Below, in pieces: positions 33,091 through 46,400 of a DNA stretch of 64,000 nt. Position 1 is the stretch's first letter; every line of letters begins with the position of its first letter. Under the pieces are notes generated by a model that did not search any database, was not told the DNA's origin, and saw only the letters and a list, made by a program, of their open reading frames with translations. Where the stretch lies: positions 4,322,267 to 4,386,266 of the forward strand of contig CM035171.1 in the NCBI GenBank assembly GCA_020205615.1, written 5' to 3'. This DNA comes from Panax quinquefolius. Taxonomy: Eukaryota > Streptophyta > Magnoliopsida > Apiales > Araliaceae. A program made the position numbers and the translations under genes.

Positions 33091-35696
33091 TGTAAGACCC
33101 CAACTTATTATTAATGAAATTTAATTTTCTCTATTTATTATTTTGAAATAGTAAGGGTTGATTTGATTAATGTGGATAGTTAGGGGTAAAATATGCAAAT
33201 ATTTCAAAATAAGCAAGTGGTTATAAAATATTCATTGTTGTCGGGGAATATTCGTTTGGTCGTGGAATATTAAATGCATCGTTTGGGAATATTAAATGCA
33301 CGGCAGTGCAACCATGTGTGGGCCCCATAACGAAAGCGATTGGATGAAGAAAACGACAAATATAAGTTGTTTAAAAATAACTACAGTAGTTATTACAGTT
33401 AATCTTGTTAAAATACTCGGTGGTTTAAAACAAGAAGCTTTGCGGTATTGCACCAATTATTGATTCTTACGTAAGAAGGCCTTTATTCAATAATGGTTAC
33501 GTAATTCTTTGTTCAAGTATTTTATTTTATTGATTCGATAATAATTTGCGTTGATATTTTATATTCTTTGTTGTTTGATAATTGTCATTTTACGGTATTT
33601 TTCATTATCGAAGCAATAATTCATATTATCTGAATAATATTATTAGATAACATTATTGGCAATGTCTAGAAAGTTACATCTAAGGAGAGTTTTGGTCACC
33701 TAATTGCGGCATGATAAGGAGAAATTCTTATTGGAAAGTCCCCTTCCTTTCAAAGGCCTTTTGGTTGTCAATATTGTGATTACGTAATATTATTTGTGAA
33801 TAATTAATTATTGATTCATATGATGAGAAAATATTGATTTTATGTGGTTATAGATGGAGAAAATTTTTAATGTGACAATTGTTGAAAATTGAAATTTTAT
33901 CTTTTTCTGATAAAATAATTTATTTAAATATATTATTATATTTTAATAATATAATAATGGTGATATTTTTACAACGAATGTGGGATATATGAGTATATGA
34001 GGAGGAAGAGTATTTTTGTTGCAATAAATGTTTAAAACATGTTAAACATGTTGGTGGACCCCATTTATTGACTGAAATTTGATTATAGCCTGTAAAATCG
34101 CCCGTTTGTAGATTTCGGTCAATTTTTGTTTGGAATTTGGAAAAACTTTCTTCTGCAAAGTTGTAGAGAATTGAATTTCCTATAAAAAGTCGCGAGATTC
34201 AAATTTTCTGATAAAAGGGCTATTTATTGTGAATTATTGAAGTTCAAACTCAAAATAATTGATTTTTGGAAGTTTTAATTATTTTAATTAAGAAAAACGT
34301 TTTTAATGTTTTGTCACATGGTGGCTGATGTCTTGGACCAAATTAGTGGGCGTAGGAAATTTGAAAAAATAATATTATTAATTTATTAAATTTTACGCTT
34401 TTTGTTGTTAAAGATTTTCCTATAAATAGGGTCTTGGGTTAGAATTGAAAATCACACCGTAAAGCGAAGTTTTCTCTCTCTATATTATTGAGCGTATTCT
34501 TGTGAGTATTTTGAGTATACTTTGAGTATTGTTAGAGGCGGTGCAAGTTCCCTTCAAAGACTTTATACCACTATATTCCAAATTAGTAAGTCTAATCTTT
34601 CGAGGTAAGGATATTATTTTTTTTTCGTAATGATATTATTTCTTCAATATCATTATCTTTGAAATATTGATCTGAAGTTTTATCAAATTTGGAACTTTTG
34701 GTGTCTGAGTTACTTATTCACGATTATCAAGGCCTATTCACGATATCTATTAATTATTCACGAATCTGACTTTATTCATGAAAAATAAAAATTTTTCTTT
34801 TCGTCAAAATATCTATTACGGATACTAGCTTTGATTGTATCCATGTTTTGATCATTCTTGAATTTTACACCTGCTGCGATTATTTTTGAGGTATTTTTGG
34901 ACGTGAATAAAACAAAAGTACGAATCCTTAATCCTTAATCCTTCATCATTTTGTTTCTTTGGATTCGTTTCTTTAAAAATATTTTTCATCATCTTGATCT
35001 TAAATGATGATATTATGGAATATCTTTGGCTTGTAGTGCAAAAGATGAATGATTTCGAAGAATATCTTTGGCAGTAGTGCAAAGATGATGCAAGTGTTTA
35101 GATGAACATGACTAATGATGAATATCTTTGGCTGTAGTGCAAAAGATGAATATGTGATTCGGATATATATTGATTGATGTTACGAGGATAAAAGATAGAG
35201 GATGAACTTTTAAATTCATACATGGAAGATAGTAGTTTGCATTCTCTACTTAACTCTTCTAATGAATTATTATTTCATTGCGAATATTGATTTAAAATTT
35301 GTTGTCTATTGTATTACATTAGATTTTTCCTGTTGAAGACTAACGGTAATTTGTTGTATATTATCTTAGTCATAATATTCTTTCTTGAGCTAGTTGAGCT
35401 CACCCTTTCCTTTTGTTCCATTTTTCTCGGGAGGCGAGAATATAAGCGAAATTTAGTCGGGGGTATGGAATGAAGGTTCTAGAGAGAGTTGTTTAGTAGT
35501 CCTCACCATTTTTGTAAAATAATGTATCAATAAATGTGATGAGGATTTATTTGAGTATAGATATTATACAGAAGATAATATTTGTATTTAAACTCAGCTT
35601 TCTTTCTTGTTGTAATAATAAAGTTGTAGTTGTTTACATACCGTGTATTGACAAACTCGAGAATGGGTGATGTATACCTATTTTGGGGGCATCGCG
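33091..35696 (+). repeat. 5' LTR of the outer Tekay element
   Basis: Direct repeat of 49166-51776. It has a TATAAATA box at 34431-34438, a TTGAGTATACTTTGAGTATT leader, a TATTCACGA-rich zone (34.7-34.8 kb) and AATATCTTTGGC..GTAGTGCAAAGATGAA units (35.02-35.15 kb). Confidence 0.85.
34431..34438 (+). promoter_or_regulatory. LTR TATA box of the outer Tekay element
   Basis: TATAAATA in TTTCCTATAAATAGGGTCTT. Its counterparts are at 50499-50506 in the 3' LTR and 38096-38103 and 44004-44011 in the inner element. Confidence 0.65.
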
Positions 35697-35697
35697 G

Positions 35698-36870
35698 TTG
35701 GTATCGAGCTTAGGGATGTGATCTTTGGCGGAGATCGAGGAATAGAACTAAGAGGGAGAGACGAGTAAATCCTTCGTTAGTGTGTCTACCTAAGTTTATT
35801 TGTTAGTTGGTCAAGATATATAGGGATATTATGTGATATATTTATTTCCTTAATTAACACATTGTTTTATATGTATTTGAGAATGTCGTCGAGAATATTA
35901 ACAATGGAAATGAGGACCGTGGAGACGCTTTGTACTCACCAACGAGGGAGAACGTGCAACAGTCGGGCAATGTTCTCCCGTGAACAACACCATTGAAGCG
36001 AGATGATGAGCGAGGGGATGTTTAGAAGTTTTTGCGATTCATGCAAAAAATCGACGAGGAGACTCGTGTTCAAAATCTGAGGAGGAAATGATAGCAATTC
36101 ACCGGGTTGTCACACGGCAAGTAGTTCAAAGAGTTGGGACCACGAATTTAAGGGAAAGCGATCCGATCGTGGCGGAAACATGGGTCAAGCAAATTACCAA
36201 GATATTCGATGTCTTGGGATGCGGAGAACAGAAGGTTCCATTCGCCACCTTTATGTTCCGTGGCGAGGCGACTATTGGTGGGAGTACGTGAGGCGTACTC
36301 CATCCGTCGGTATTTTCAAAGCGTGTCTGGGAGAGCGTTTTGAAGCTATTTAATGACAAATACTTTCACGAAAGTGTTCGCTATATATGAAGGAAGTGGA
36401 GTTCATCGATTGGAACAAAACAACACGGCGGTGTCTCGAGACGAGGCAAAGTTTGCAGAGTTATCCGAGTTCAGACCTCATTTGGTGGAGAATGAGGAAC
36501 GCATTATGGCAGCGGATGTTTCGAGAGGTTTGAAACCCGAGCGATACGACAATATCTCATTTCTCATAAATTTTCTCTCTATTCGGATGTTGTTAACAGG
36601 CTCAATTGTTAGGCGAGATAACGAGTATATTCAACGAGGACTATAACGAGGATCGTACGGAGATAGCGATCAGCGTAATAATGATAACCCGGCGGAGAAA
36701 GCAGATGGACAAAATGGTAACCACTCTGGTGGTAATCATGGCCGTGAAAATAGAAAAGCGAGTCGGGAAAAGATTTTAAAAGAGGAGATTTAACGACGAA
36801 TTATGTGAAACGACGGTCTTCGTGAAGAATCTGGTTCTAAGGGAGGAGAAACGACCACCCAATATATTAT
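35698..36870 (+). pseudogene. primer-binding site and gag 5' part of the outer Tekay element
   Basis: TTGGTATCGAGCTTAGGG after the LTR is the primer site, again with CAG read as CG. Gag follows. The clearest stretch, 36088-36290, encodes SDPIVAETWVKQITKIFDVL and KVPFATFMFRGEA, the retrotransposon gag domain. A shifted frame, 36353-36646, holds KFAELSEFRPHLVENEERI. Several frameshifts are present, placed where the parallel copy at 40.1-40.7 kb differs. The inner element interrupts gag just before its zinc knuckle. Confidence 0.75.
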
Positions 36871-36875
36871 CTACA
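36871..36875. repeat. target-site duplication CTACA, left
   Basis: CTACA immediately before the inner LTR. The identical CTACA follows the other LTR at 45595-45599. Removing the element and one copy restores a gag reading parallel to 40862-40890. Confidence 0.9.
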
Positions 36876-39698
36876 TGTATAAGACCCAGAAATTTTTTAA
36901 ATAAAAAGGAATTTCCTTTATTTATTATTTTGAAATAGTAAGGGTGGATTTGATTAATGTGGTTAGTTATGGGTAAAATCATAAATATTTCAAAAATAAG
37001 CAAGTGGTTATAAAATATTCATTCTCATCGGGGAATATTCGTTTGGTCGTGGAATATTAAATCTTTGTCGGGAATATTAAATGCGACGGCCAGAAATGAC
37101 CATGTGTGGGCCCATAACTGAAAGCGATTGGATGAGGAAAATGACAAAGTTTGGGTGGTTATAAATAATTGGCAGTAGTTATTACAAATTAAGACCATTG
37201 GAATACTTCGGTGGTTAAAATCTGATGTCTGGCGTGGTTTTACGAGGTAGCACCGGTATTGCAGATTGTTGAATTATTGATCCTTACGTGAAGGCACTAC
37301 TCAATAATTTTCACGATGAATTCTTGTTCAATATTTTATTTTATTGATTCAATAATTGTTGCGTTGATATTTTATATTATTATTGTTTGATAATTGTCAT
37401 TTGCACGATATTTCCCATTATCGATCAATAATTCATATTATTTGAATAATATTATTAGATAACATTATTGGCAATGTCTAGAAAGTTCTGTCCTAAGGAG
37501 AGGTTTGGTCACCTAATTGCGGCAAGATGAGGAGAGATCCTTATTGAAAGCCCCTCTTTCACAGGAGCGGCTGGTTATCATAATGTGATTACGTAATATT
37601 ATTTGTGAATAATTAATTATTGATTCATATGATAAGAAATATTTATTTTATATGAATATAAATGATGGATTTATTTATGTGGTTATTAATGAAGAAATTA
37701 TTCTTTGAGATGTTTTATTTTTAGCCGGATTGGAGGTATTAAAAGATCAAATCCTTATTGTTATTACTGACTTTATTGTGTGAGTTATAATATTTAATCA
37801 AATAGTTGGATCGTTGTAATTTTTGGATATGTTATACATATATAAGTTGAGTATATGTCTACAAATTTTGAACCGTTAAAATGAAGCGAATGATTTGTTA
37901 TAAATTTTAAGAGGTGTCTCGATTAGAAATTAGGTTATAAATGATTTTGGTGGAAAATTCTAGAATTGGTGGGCCCCACTTGTGGTTGGTGAAAAAATGT
38001 CTTTGAATTTTATTTCAAATGTGGTGGGTGGCAATAGTAGCGAGGTAAAAGCCATCGGTGTGTGTCAAGTCTCGCCTTGGTGGCTAACATTTTCCTATAA
38101 ATAGAAATTTAAGTTAGAATTGAAAATCACACCGTAAATAAGTTTTCTCTTCTCTCTCTATTATCGAGTGTATTCTTGTGAGTATTTTGAGTATACTTTG
38201 AGTATTGTTAGAGGCGGTGCAAGTTCCCTTCAACCTTATATATCCTGTTTTCAACTAAATCTTGTCTTTCGAGGTAAGGGATATTATTTTTTTCGTAATG
38301 ATATTATTTCTTCAATATCATTATCTTTGAAATGTTAATCTGAAGTTTTTATCAAATTTGGAACTTTTTCATGTCGGGTTACTATTCATGAGTTCTTATT
38401 CACGAGTTCTTATTCATGAGTTCTTATTCACGAGTTACTATTCACGCAGTACTATTCAGCGAAGCGTGAAGATGTTTTTTGTGGAATTTCTATCTTTTGG
38501 GTTTCAGAGTTACTATTCACGATATCGGACTATTCACGATATCGACGACTATTCACGAATCTGAAGATCTATTCAGAAAAATGAAAATTTTTCTTTTAAA
38601 TCTAAAATATCTATTCGGATACTAGCTTTGATTGTATCCATGTTTTGATCATTCTTGAATTTTACATCACTATGATTATTTTGAGGTATTGTTGGACATG
38701 GATAAAACAAAGTACGAATCCTTAATCCTTAATCCTTGTCATTTTGTTTCTTTGGATTCGTTCTTTAAAATATTTTCATCATCCTCAGTCTTAAATGATG
38801 ATATTATTGAATATCTTTTATTTTGTAGTGCAAAGATGAATGATTTCTGAAGAATATCTTTGGCCTGTAGTGCAAAGATGAGCAGGTGTTTAAATGAACA
38901 TGACCGACTGATGAATATCTTTGGCCTGTAGTGCAAAGATGAATGATTTCTGAAGAATATCTTTGGCCTGTAGTGCAAAGATGAATGATTTCTGAAGAAT
39001 ATCTTTGGCACCGTAGTAGTGAAGATGAAGCGGTGTTTAAATGAACACACCGATCGATGAATATCTTTGGCCTGTAGTGCAAAGATGAACAGTGTTGAGA
39101 TGAACATGACCGATTGATGAATATCTTTGGCTTGTAGTGCAAAGATGAATATTTGATTTGAGATGAATATTGATTGATGTTACAGGGATAAAATATTGAT
39201 GATGGACTGTTAAATTCATAGATTATAGTAGATTTCATTCTCTACGTAACTCTTCTATGAATTATTATTTCCGCTGCGAATATTGATCTGAAACTTGTTG
39301 TCTATTGTATTCTATCAGATTTTTCCCTGTTGGAGACTAACGATAATTTGTTGTATATTATCTTAGTCATAACATTCTTTACTGGGCTAGTTGAGCTCAC
39401 CCTTTTCCTTGTTGTTCCATTTTTCTTCTCAGGAGGCGAGAATGTAGCGAGTATTAGTCGGGGTATGGAATGAAGGTTCTAGAGAGAGTTGTTTAGTAGT
39501 CCTCACCATTATTGTAAAATAATGTATCAATAAATGTGATGAGGATTTATTTGAGTATAAATATTGTCTAGAAGATAATATTTGTATTTAAACTCACAAG
39601 TTTATTGTTGTGATAATAAAGTTGTAGTTGTTTCTGTACCATGTATTTGGCGACTCAGAATGGGTTGGATGGAATGGACCTATTTTGGGGTCGTCACA
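36876..39698 (+). repeat. 5' LTR of the inner Tekay element
   Basis: Starts TGTATAAGACCCAG (TGTAAGACCCC in the 3' copy) and ends GTCGTCACA. It has a TATA box at 38096-38103, TATTCATGAGTTCTTATTCA repeats at 38.38-38.46 kb, and an array of AATATCTTTGGCCTGTAGTG units at 38.8-39.15 kb. Confidence 0.9.
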
Positions 39699-39700
39699 GT

Positions 39701-39712
39701 TGGTATCAGAGC
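39701..39712 (+). other. primer-binding site, initiator-Met tRNA
   Basis: TGGTATCAGAGC two bases after the LTR end. This is the intact plant initiator-Met site, against which the two corrupted copies at 12688 and 35699 can be read. Confidence 0.85.
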
Positions 39713-39879
39713 TTAGGGATATGATCTCTGGCGGAGATCGGGGAATAGAACTAGGAGGGGAGAGACGAGTAAATCCTTTGCTAGTGTGTCCTACCTAAGC
39801 TTATTTGTTAGTTGGTCAGTATATAGGGATATTATGTGATTGATTTCCTTAATTAACCCTTGTTTTATGTGATAATTGA

Positions 39880-40990
39880 GAATGTCGTGAGAATATTAAT
39901 AGTGGTGTAAATGAGACCGTGGAGATGCTGTACTTGCCAACGAGGAGAACGTGTAACTGCAGTTTGGCAATGTTCCTCCTCTGTGAATAACACCATTGGC
40001 GAGATGATGATGAACGGGGATGTTTAGAAGCTTTTTGCAGTTCATGCAAAAATCGGACGAGGAGACTCGTGTTCAAAATATGAGGAGGAGATAATAGCAA
40101 TTCACGGGTGGTCACCTGCCAAGCAGTTCAAAGAGTTGGGACCACCGAATTGGGAAAGCGGATCCGATCATGGCGGAAACATGGGTCAAACAAATTACCA
40201 AGATATTCGATGTCTTGGGATGCGAAGGAACGAAAGTTCCATTCGCTACTTTTATGTTCCGTGGCGAGGCTGATTCTTTGGTGGGAATCGTGAAGCGTAC
40301 CCATCCACCGCACTCAAAGATGTCGTGGGAGACGTTTGAAGCAGTTCAATGACAAGTACTTCACGAAAGTATTAAATCGTATGAAGGAAGTGGAGTTTAT
40401 TAGATTGGAGCGAGAATAACATGGCGGTGTCCCAAGATGCGAGGCGAAGTTTGCGGAGTTATCCGAGTTTGCACCTCATTTGGTGGAGAATGAGGAACGA
40501 TGACACGGATGTTTACGAGAGGTTTGAAACCCGTAAGATACGTCGGTATCTCATTTCTCATAAATTTTCTCTCTATTGAGATGTTGTAAATGAGGGCTCG
40601 GTTGTTAGGCGAGATAACGATACTACCAACCTGAGGACCATAACGAGGATCGTACTCAGAGATAGCGATCAGCGTAATAATGATAACCTGCGGAAAAGAA
40701 GAAGACGGACAGAAATGGTAACCCACTCGATGGTAATCGTGGCCATGAAAATAGAAGAAGCGAGTTGGGAGGAGATTTTAAAAGAGGAGATTCAACAAGC
40801 GACCATGTGAAGGCGTCGGCCAAAGATGGCAATCTGGTTCCAAGGAGGAGAAAGACCATCGGTCAGTATGTTACAAATCACGGAAAGAGGGACATATCGC
40901 CTCAAACCGCCGCCCACAACAGTTTAAGGTATGCTATAATTGTGGAAAAGAAGGACATATCGCCGAGATTATGCGATATCGAAACCTAGT
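39880..40990 (+). pseudogene. gag of the inner Tekay element, broken
   Basis: ATGTCGTGAGAATATTAATA near 39880 marks the start zone. 40170-40352 encodes MAETWVKQITKIFDVLGCEG and PFATFMFRGEAD. 40440-40520 holds the FAPHLVENEER-like part, and 40920-40990 the zinc knuckle CYNCGKEGHIA, which ends in a frameshift before its last Cys. The frame is interrupted repeatedly at sites that differ from the outer copy. Gag would assemble the particle that packages the RNA. Confidence 0.75.
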
Positions 40991-40999
40991 CAAGCGGGG

Positions 41000-42760
41000 C
41001 GGTGACTCAAAAGGATGTCCCGTAAAAGTCAAAATCAACGGTTCTTGGAAGAAGCGTTTATCGTGGACGGTCAAAAATGCGAGAAACCCGAACGGTTAGC
41101 ATCGGGTTAGTTAATTATAAACTTCTTGCGAAGTTTATACCTTACTAGATCTGGGTTCTACCCATTCTTTTATCTCTCTTTGCTTGCGCTCAGCGTTTGA
41201 ACTTGACTACGGAGAAATTAGACTTTGAGGAGACTCAGTTAGAGAAACTATCATTACATCCGTTGTTTAGAAATCTTGCTTGATTCGAGTTGGCACTATC
41301 ACATTACACATTAACCTTATTTCATAGAGATATTTGCTTTTGATGTGATTTTAAGGTTAACTACTCATCATGCCAAAATTGATTGCTTTTGTAAGGTTGT
41401 TAGTTTTAATATTCCTAAGCAACACATTATTCGAACTCAAGCAATCAAACCATTGTAGTCAAACATTTTCATATCAAGCCATGAAGTCATTCGTTTATTA
41501 CGGATGTCAAGTTTTCTTAGTCCATGTTATGGATTTGAATAAAGACACGTCAGATTTGAATAATATTCTTGTTGTTATTGATTTTTCCTGACGTATTTCC
41601 TGAAGAATTTATTGGCTTACTCCCAAAGACTGATATTAAATTTTGTATCGACTTTGAACTCGGTGACAAAACTCATTTCTAAAATCTCATATCGAATGGC
41701 TCTATTGAACTTCGGAGTTAAAAATTTCAATTATAAATTTGGTACACTGTGCCTTTATCTTGTGACTTCCTTTGTGGAATGCACCGAAGCCAGACTCTCT
41801 GTAAGGGACGTCATATTCGTGCGATAGTAAACTGATAGGTGTCATTGTGACGTGCTATCCAAGATTGGGATATGAGTCACAGTTGAGAGCAACCTAAGTC
41901 AGTAATCGAAATGCGTAGTTTTCTAGGCTTAGTTGGTTATTATCGGAGATTCGTTGAAGGATATTCTCGAATCGCTATTCCATTAACGTAGCTAACTCGT
42001 AGAGATACAAAATTCGAATGGAGCAAGGAATGTAGGAAGAGCTTGAAGAACTCAAGAGGAGACTCATTTCAAAGACATGTTACGACCATGCCATCTGGAA
42101 AAGCGACGTGGAAGGCGGCGTGTTGAGTAGAAGATCGTATACAAATACGAGTACAATATTGTCAAAGACTCATTTCAGTATAATATACAAATAATAGAGA
42201 TGGAGATGAAAACTCTAGGTACTCACGTGATGATATCTGAGCACGTGATGATATACTGAGTATAATCGACTTTAATCGATAAAGTTAAAGTTATTCAAGC
42301 TACACGCGAGTGATGAATTTGAAGAAGGAGGTGCAAGAAGTTGTTATTTTAAAAGCGAGAATCGGTGAGGTGAGGAAAGCTCAAACCTTCGATTTATTAA
42401 TCCATTTGAAATTCTCGATCGAATAGGAATTGTGGCCTATAGACTCGTTTTACCACCAAGTATGACGCGTGTTCATAACGTTTTTCACGTATCGATGTTA
42501 CGTAAATATGTGGACGACCCGAAACACGTCATTGAGTTAGAACCGGATGAGATAGCCGAAGACTTAACGTACGAGGAGGTACCTGTCAAGATTTTGTAGA
42601 GGAAAGAACATGACCTATGTACCGAGGTTATACCATAAGTTTTGTGGCGAAACCATGCTATTGAGGAAATGACCTGGGAATTGGAAACGGAAATGAAAGC
42701 GAGGTATCCTCATCTTTTCGAAACACCAGGTACGTACGTCAATTTCGAGGACGAAATTTC
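41000..42760 (+). pseudogene. protease and truncated pol of the inner Tekay element
   Basis: 41100-41240 parallels the protease segment (SIHSFIS-like reading after a DLGS). 41370-41830 covers the protease-RT linker. 41890-42060 jumps to the RT end/RNase H start ([20 protein letters not shown], then FEWSKEC). After a gap, 42440-42760 gives MTRVHNVFHVSMLRKYVDDP, then ELEPDEIAEDLTYEEVPV and the chromodomain tail EEMTWELETEMKARYPHLF. The catalytic parts of RT and integrase are deleted. The C-terminal module is typical of the Tekay lineage. Confidence 0.75.
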
Positions 42761-42762
42761 AT

Positions 42763-42775
42763 AAGGAGGGGAGGT
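42763..42775 (+). other. polypurine tract of the inner Tekay element
   Basis: AAGGAGGGGAGGT directly before the 3' LTR start TGTAAGACC. The outer element has AAGGAGGGAGGT at 49154-49165. Confidence 0.8.
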
Positions 42776-45594
42776 TGTAAGACCCCGAAATTTTTTTAAA
42801 TAAAAAGGAATTTCCTTTATTTATTATTTTGAAATAGTAAGGGTGGATTTGATTAATGTGGTTAGTTATGGGTAAAATCATAAATATTTCAAAATAAGCA
42901 AGTGGTTATAAAATATTCATTCTTTGTCGGGAATATTAGGTTTTGGTCGTGGAATATTAAATCTGTCGGGGAATATTAAATCTGACAGCCGACCATGACC
43001 ATGTGTGAGCCCATGTATAACGGAAAGCGATTGGATGAGGAAAATGACAAAGTTTGGGTGGTTATAAATAATTGGCGTAGTTATTACAGCATTTAAGACA
43101 TTGGAATACCGGTGGTTAAAATCTGATGTCTGGCGTGGTTGCAAGCGATGCGCACGGTATGTTGAGTATTGTTGAATTATTGATCCTTACGTGAAGGCTT
43201 TTTCGATAATTTTCACGATGATTCTTATTCGATATTTTATTTTATTGATTGATAATTGTTGCGTTGATATTTTATATTATTATTGTTTGATAATTGTCCT
43301 TTGCACATGATATTTCCCATTATCGGATCAATAATTCATATTATTTGAATAATATTATTAGATAACATTATTGGCAATGTCTAGAAAGTTACATCTAAGG
43401 AGAGGTTTGGTCACCTAATTACTTGGCGCAAGATGAGAGATCCTTATTGGAAAGCCCTCTTTCTGAGGAGCACTTTGGTTGTCGTAATTGTGATTACTGT
43501 AATATTATTTGTGAATAATTAATTATTGATTCATATGATAAGGAAATATTTATTTTATATGAATATAAATGATGGATTTATTTATGTGGTTATTAATGAA
43601 GAAATTATTCTTTGAGATGTTTTTTATTTTGTCGGATTGGAGGTATTAAAAGATCAAATCGAAATTGTTATTACTGACTTTATTGTGTGAGTTATAATAT
43701 TTAATCAAATAGTTGGATCGTTGTAATTTTTGGATATGTTATACATATATAAGTTGAGTATATGTCTACAAATTTTGAACCGTTAAAAATGAGCGAATGA
43801 TTTGTTATAAATTTTAAGAGGTGTCTACGATTGAAATTAGGTTATAAATGATTTTGGTGGAAAATTCTAGAATTAGTGGGCCCCACTTGTGGTTGGTGAA
43901 AAAAATGCTTGAATTTTATTTCAAATGTGGTGGGTGGCAATAGTAGCGAAGTAGTAAAGCCATCGTGTTGGTGTCAAGTCTGCTTGGCCGGCTAACATTT
44001 TCCTATAAATAGAAATTTAAGTTAGAATTGAAAATCACACGAAATAAGTTTTCTCTCTTTCTCTCTATTATCGAGTGTATTTTGTGAGTATTTTGAGTAT
44101 ACTTTGAGTATTGTTAGGCGGTGCAAGTTCCCTTGAAGACTATATCAGGTGTTTCCTTAGAAATCTTTGTCTTTCGAGGTAAGGGATATTATTTTTTTTC
44201 GTAATGATATTATTTCTTCAATATCATTATGCTTAAATGTTAATCTGAAGTTTTTATCAAATTTGGAACTTTTTTCATATCGGGTTCTTATTCATGAGTT
44301 CTTATTCACGATTCTTATTCATGAGTTCTTATTCACGAGTTCTTATTCACGCAGTACTATTAATGAAGCGTGAAGATGTTTTTTGTGGAATTTCTATCTT
44401 TGGGTGTGAGTTACTTATTCACGTATCGACCTTATTCACGTATCGACCTTTATTCACGAATCAAAGACTATTCATAGAAAAATGAAAATTTTTCTTTTCG
44501 TCTAAAATATCTATACGGATACTAGCTTTGATTGTATCCATGTTTTGATCATTCTTGAATTTTACATCACTATGATTATTTTTGAGGTATTGTTGGACAT
44601 GGATAAAAAACAATCACGAATCCTTAATCCTTAATCCTTGTCATTTTGTTTCCTTTGGATTAGTTCTTTTAAAATATTTTTCATCATCCTCGGTCTTAAA
44701 TGATGATATTATTGAATATCTTTGGCACTGTAGTAGTAAAAGATGAATGATTTCGAAGAATATCTTTGGCACGTAGCAAAAGATGAGCGGTGTTTAAATG
44801 AACATGATTAGGCCGATGAATATCTTTGGCTGTAGTGCAAAGATGAATGATTTGAAGAATATCTTTTGGCTTGTAGTGCGAAGATGAATGATTTCGAAGA
44901 ATATCTTTGGCCTGTAGTGCAGATGAAGCGGTGTTTAAATGAACATGATTGATCGATGAATATCTTTGGCCTTTAATGCAAAGATGAGCAGTGTTGAGAT
45001 GAACATGGCTGGATTGATGAATATCTTTGGCTGTAGTGCAAAGATGAATATTTGATTTGAGATGAATATTGATTGATGTTCTGAGGATAAAATATTGATG
45101 ATGGATACTATTAAATTCATAGATTATAGTAGATTTCATTTCTACGTAACTCTTCATGAATTATTATTTAAGCCGCGAATATTGATCCGAAACTTGTTGT
45201 CTATTGTATTCATCGATTTTTCCTGTTGGAGACTAACGATAATTTGTTGTATATTATCTTAGTCATAACATTTTTCTTTGGGCTAGTTGAGCTCACCCTT
45301 TTCCTTGTTGTTCCATTTTTTCTTCTCGGAGGCGAAAATGTAAGCAGTACTAGTCGGGGGTATGGAATGAAGGTTCTAGAGAGAGTTGTTTAGTAGTCCT
45401 CACCATTATTGTAAAATAATGTATCAATAAATGTGATGAGGATTTATTTGAGTATAAATATTGTCAGAAGATAATATTTGTATTTAAACTCACAGTTTAT
45501 TGTTGTGATAATAAAGTTGTAGTTGTTTACGTACCATGTATTTGGCGACTCGAGAATGGGTTGGATGGAATGGACCTATTTTGGGGTCGCCACA
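42776..45594 (+). repeat. 3' LTR of the inner Tekay element
   Basis: Direct repeat of 36876-39698 and the same length within a few bases. Ends GGGGTCGCCACA, followed by the CTACA target duplication (45595-45599). Differences from the 5' LTR cluster at inferred CAG/CTG positions. Confidence 0.9.
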
Positions 45595-45599
45595 CTACA

Positions 45600-46400
45600 A
45601 ATCTTGGAAAATAGGGACATATCAGTCAAACCGCCACAACAGTTCAAGGTATACTATAATTGTGGAAAGGAAGGACATATTGCTCGAGATTATACGGTAG
45701 CGAAACCTAGTTATGGGGGACGGTGACTCAAAAACGTCCCCAAAAAGTCAAAGTCAACGATTAGGGAAGGCGTTTGTTGTATGGTCAAAAATCGAGAAAC
45801 CCAAACGAGGTGATCACGGGTAAGCTATTTATAAATTCTTGCGAAGTTTATACCTTACTTGATCTGGGTTACCCATTCATTTATCTCTCTCTGCATGTGC
45901 TCAACGTTTAAACTTGACTCAGGAGAAATTAGACTTTGACTATCTGTGGAAACTCAGTTAGGAGAAACTTTCATCACATCCATTCTGTTTATAAATCTTG
46001 TTTGATTCAAGTTGGCACCATCACCTTATTGTTGACCTTATCTCTTTAAAGATACTTGCTTTTGATGTGATTTGAGGATTGATTGGTTAACTACTCATCA
46101 TGCCAAAATTGATTGTTTTCGTAAGGTTGTTAGTTTTCATATTCCTAACCAACTGTTGTTATGCAATTCAAGCAACTAAACCATTAAAATCAATCATCGT
46201 CATATCTAATCATAAAGCTATTCGTTTATTGAAAAGCGGATGTCAAGCTTTCTTAGCCCATGTTATGGATTTGAATAAAGACACGTCAAATTTGAATAAT
46301 ATTCATTGTTATTGACTTTCCGGACGTATTTCAAGAAGAACTTCCCGGTCTACCCCCGAGCGTGAAGTTGAATTCTTTAATGATCTTGAACACAGTACAA
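45600..46400 (+). pseudogene. gag zinc knuckle and protease of the outer Tekay element
   Basis: The outer gag resumes after the inner insertion: VYYNCGKEGHIARDYTVAKP. The knuckle normally has C-x2-C-x4-H-x4-C; here the first and last Cys read Tyr. 45820-45960 is the protease zone (KFLRSLYLT and PIHLSLSACAQRLN in two frames). 46100-46400 is the linker to RT, with LLKSGCQAFLAHVMD and the LPGLPPxxEVE-like segment. It is broken by several frameshifts. Confidence 0.7.

Larger units (their letters stand above)
36876..45594 (+). mobile_element. inner Tekay/Del-like element with perfect target duplication, pol largely deleted
   Basis: LTRs of 2.82 kb at 36876-39698 and 42776-45594 enclose 3.08 kb of internal sequence: primer site, gag with zinc knuckle, protease, a short RT/RNase H junction and the integrase tail plus chromodomain region. 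RT, most of RNase H and the integrase core are missing, so it must have moved with proteins supplied in trans. The CTACA duplication on both sides and the close similarity of the LTRs mark a recent insertion. Confidence 0.9.

Noticed and set aside
38739..39238. Minus-strand ORFs of 122 and 144 codons (also 44696-45157)
   Set aside because: They arise from the AATATCTTTGGC..GTAGTGCAAAGATGAA array in the LTR. Two frames are open simultaneously, as expected for a repeat.
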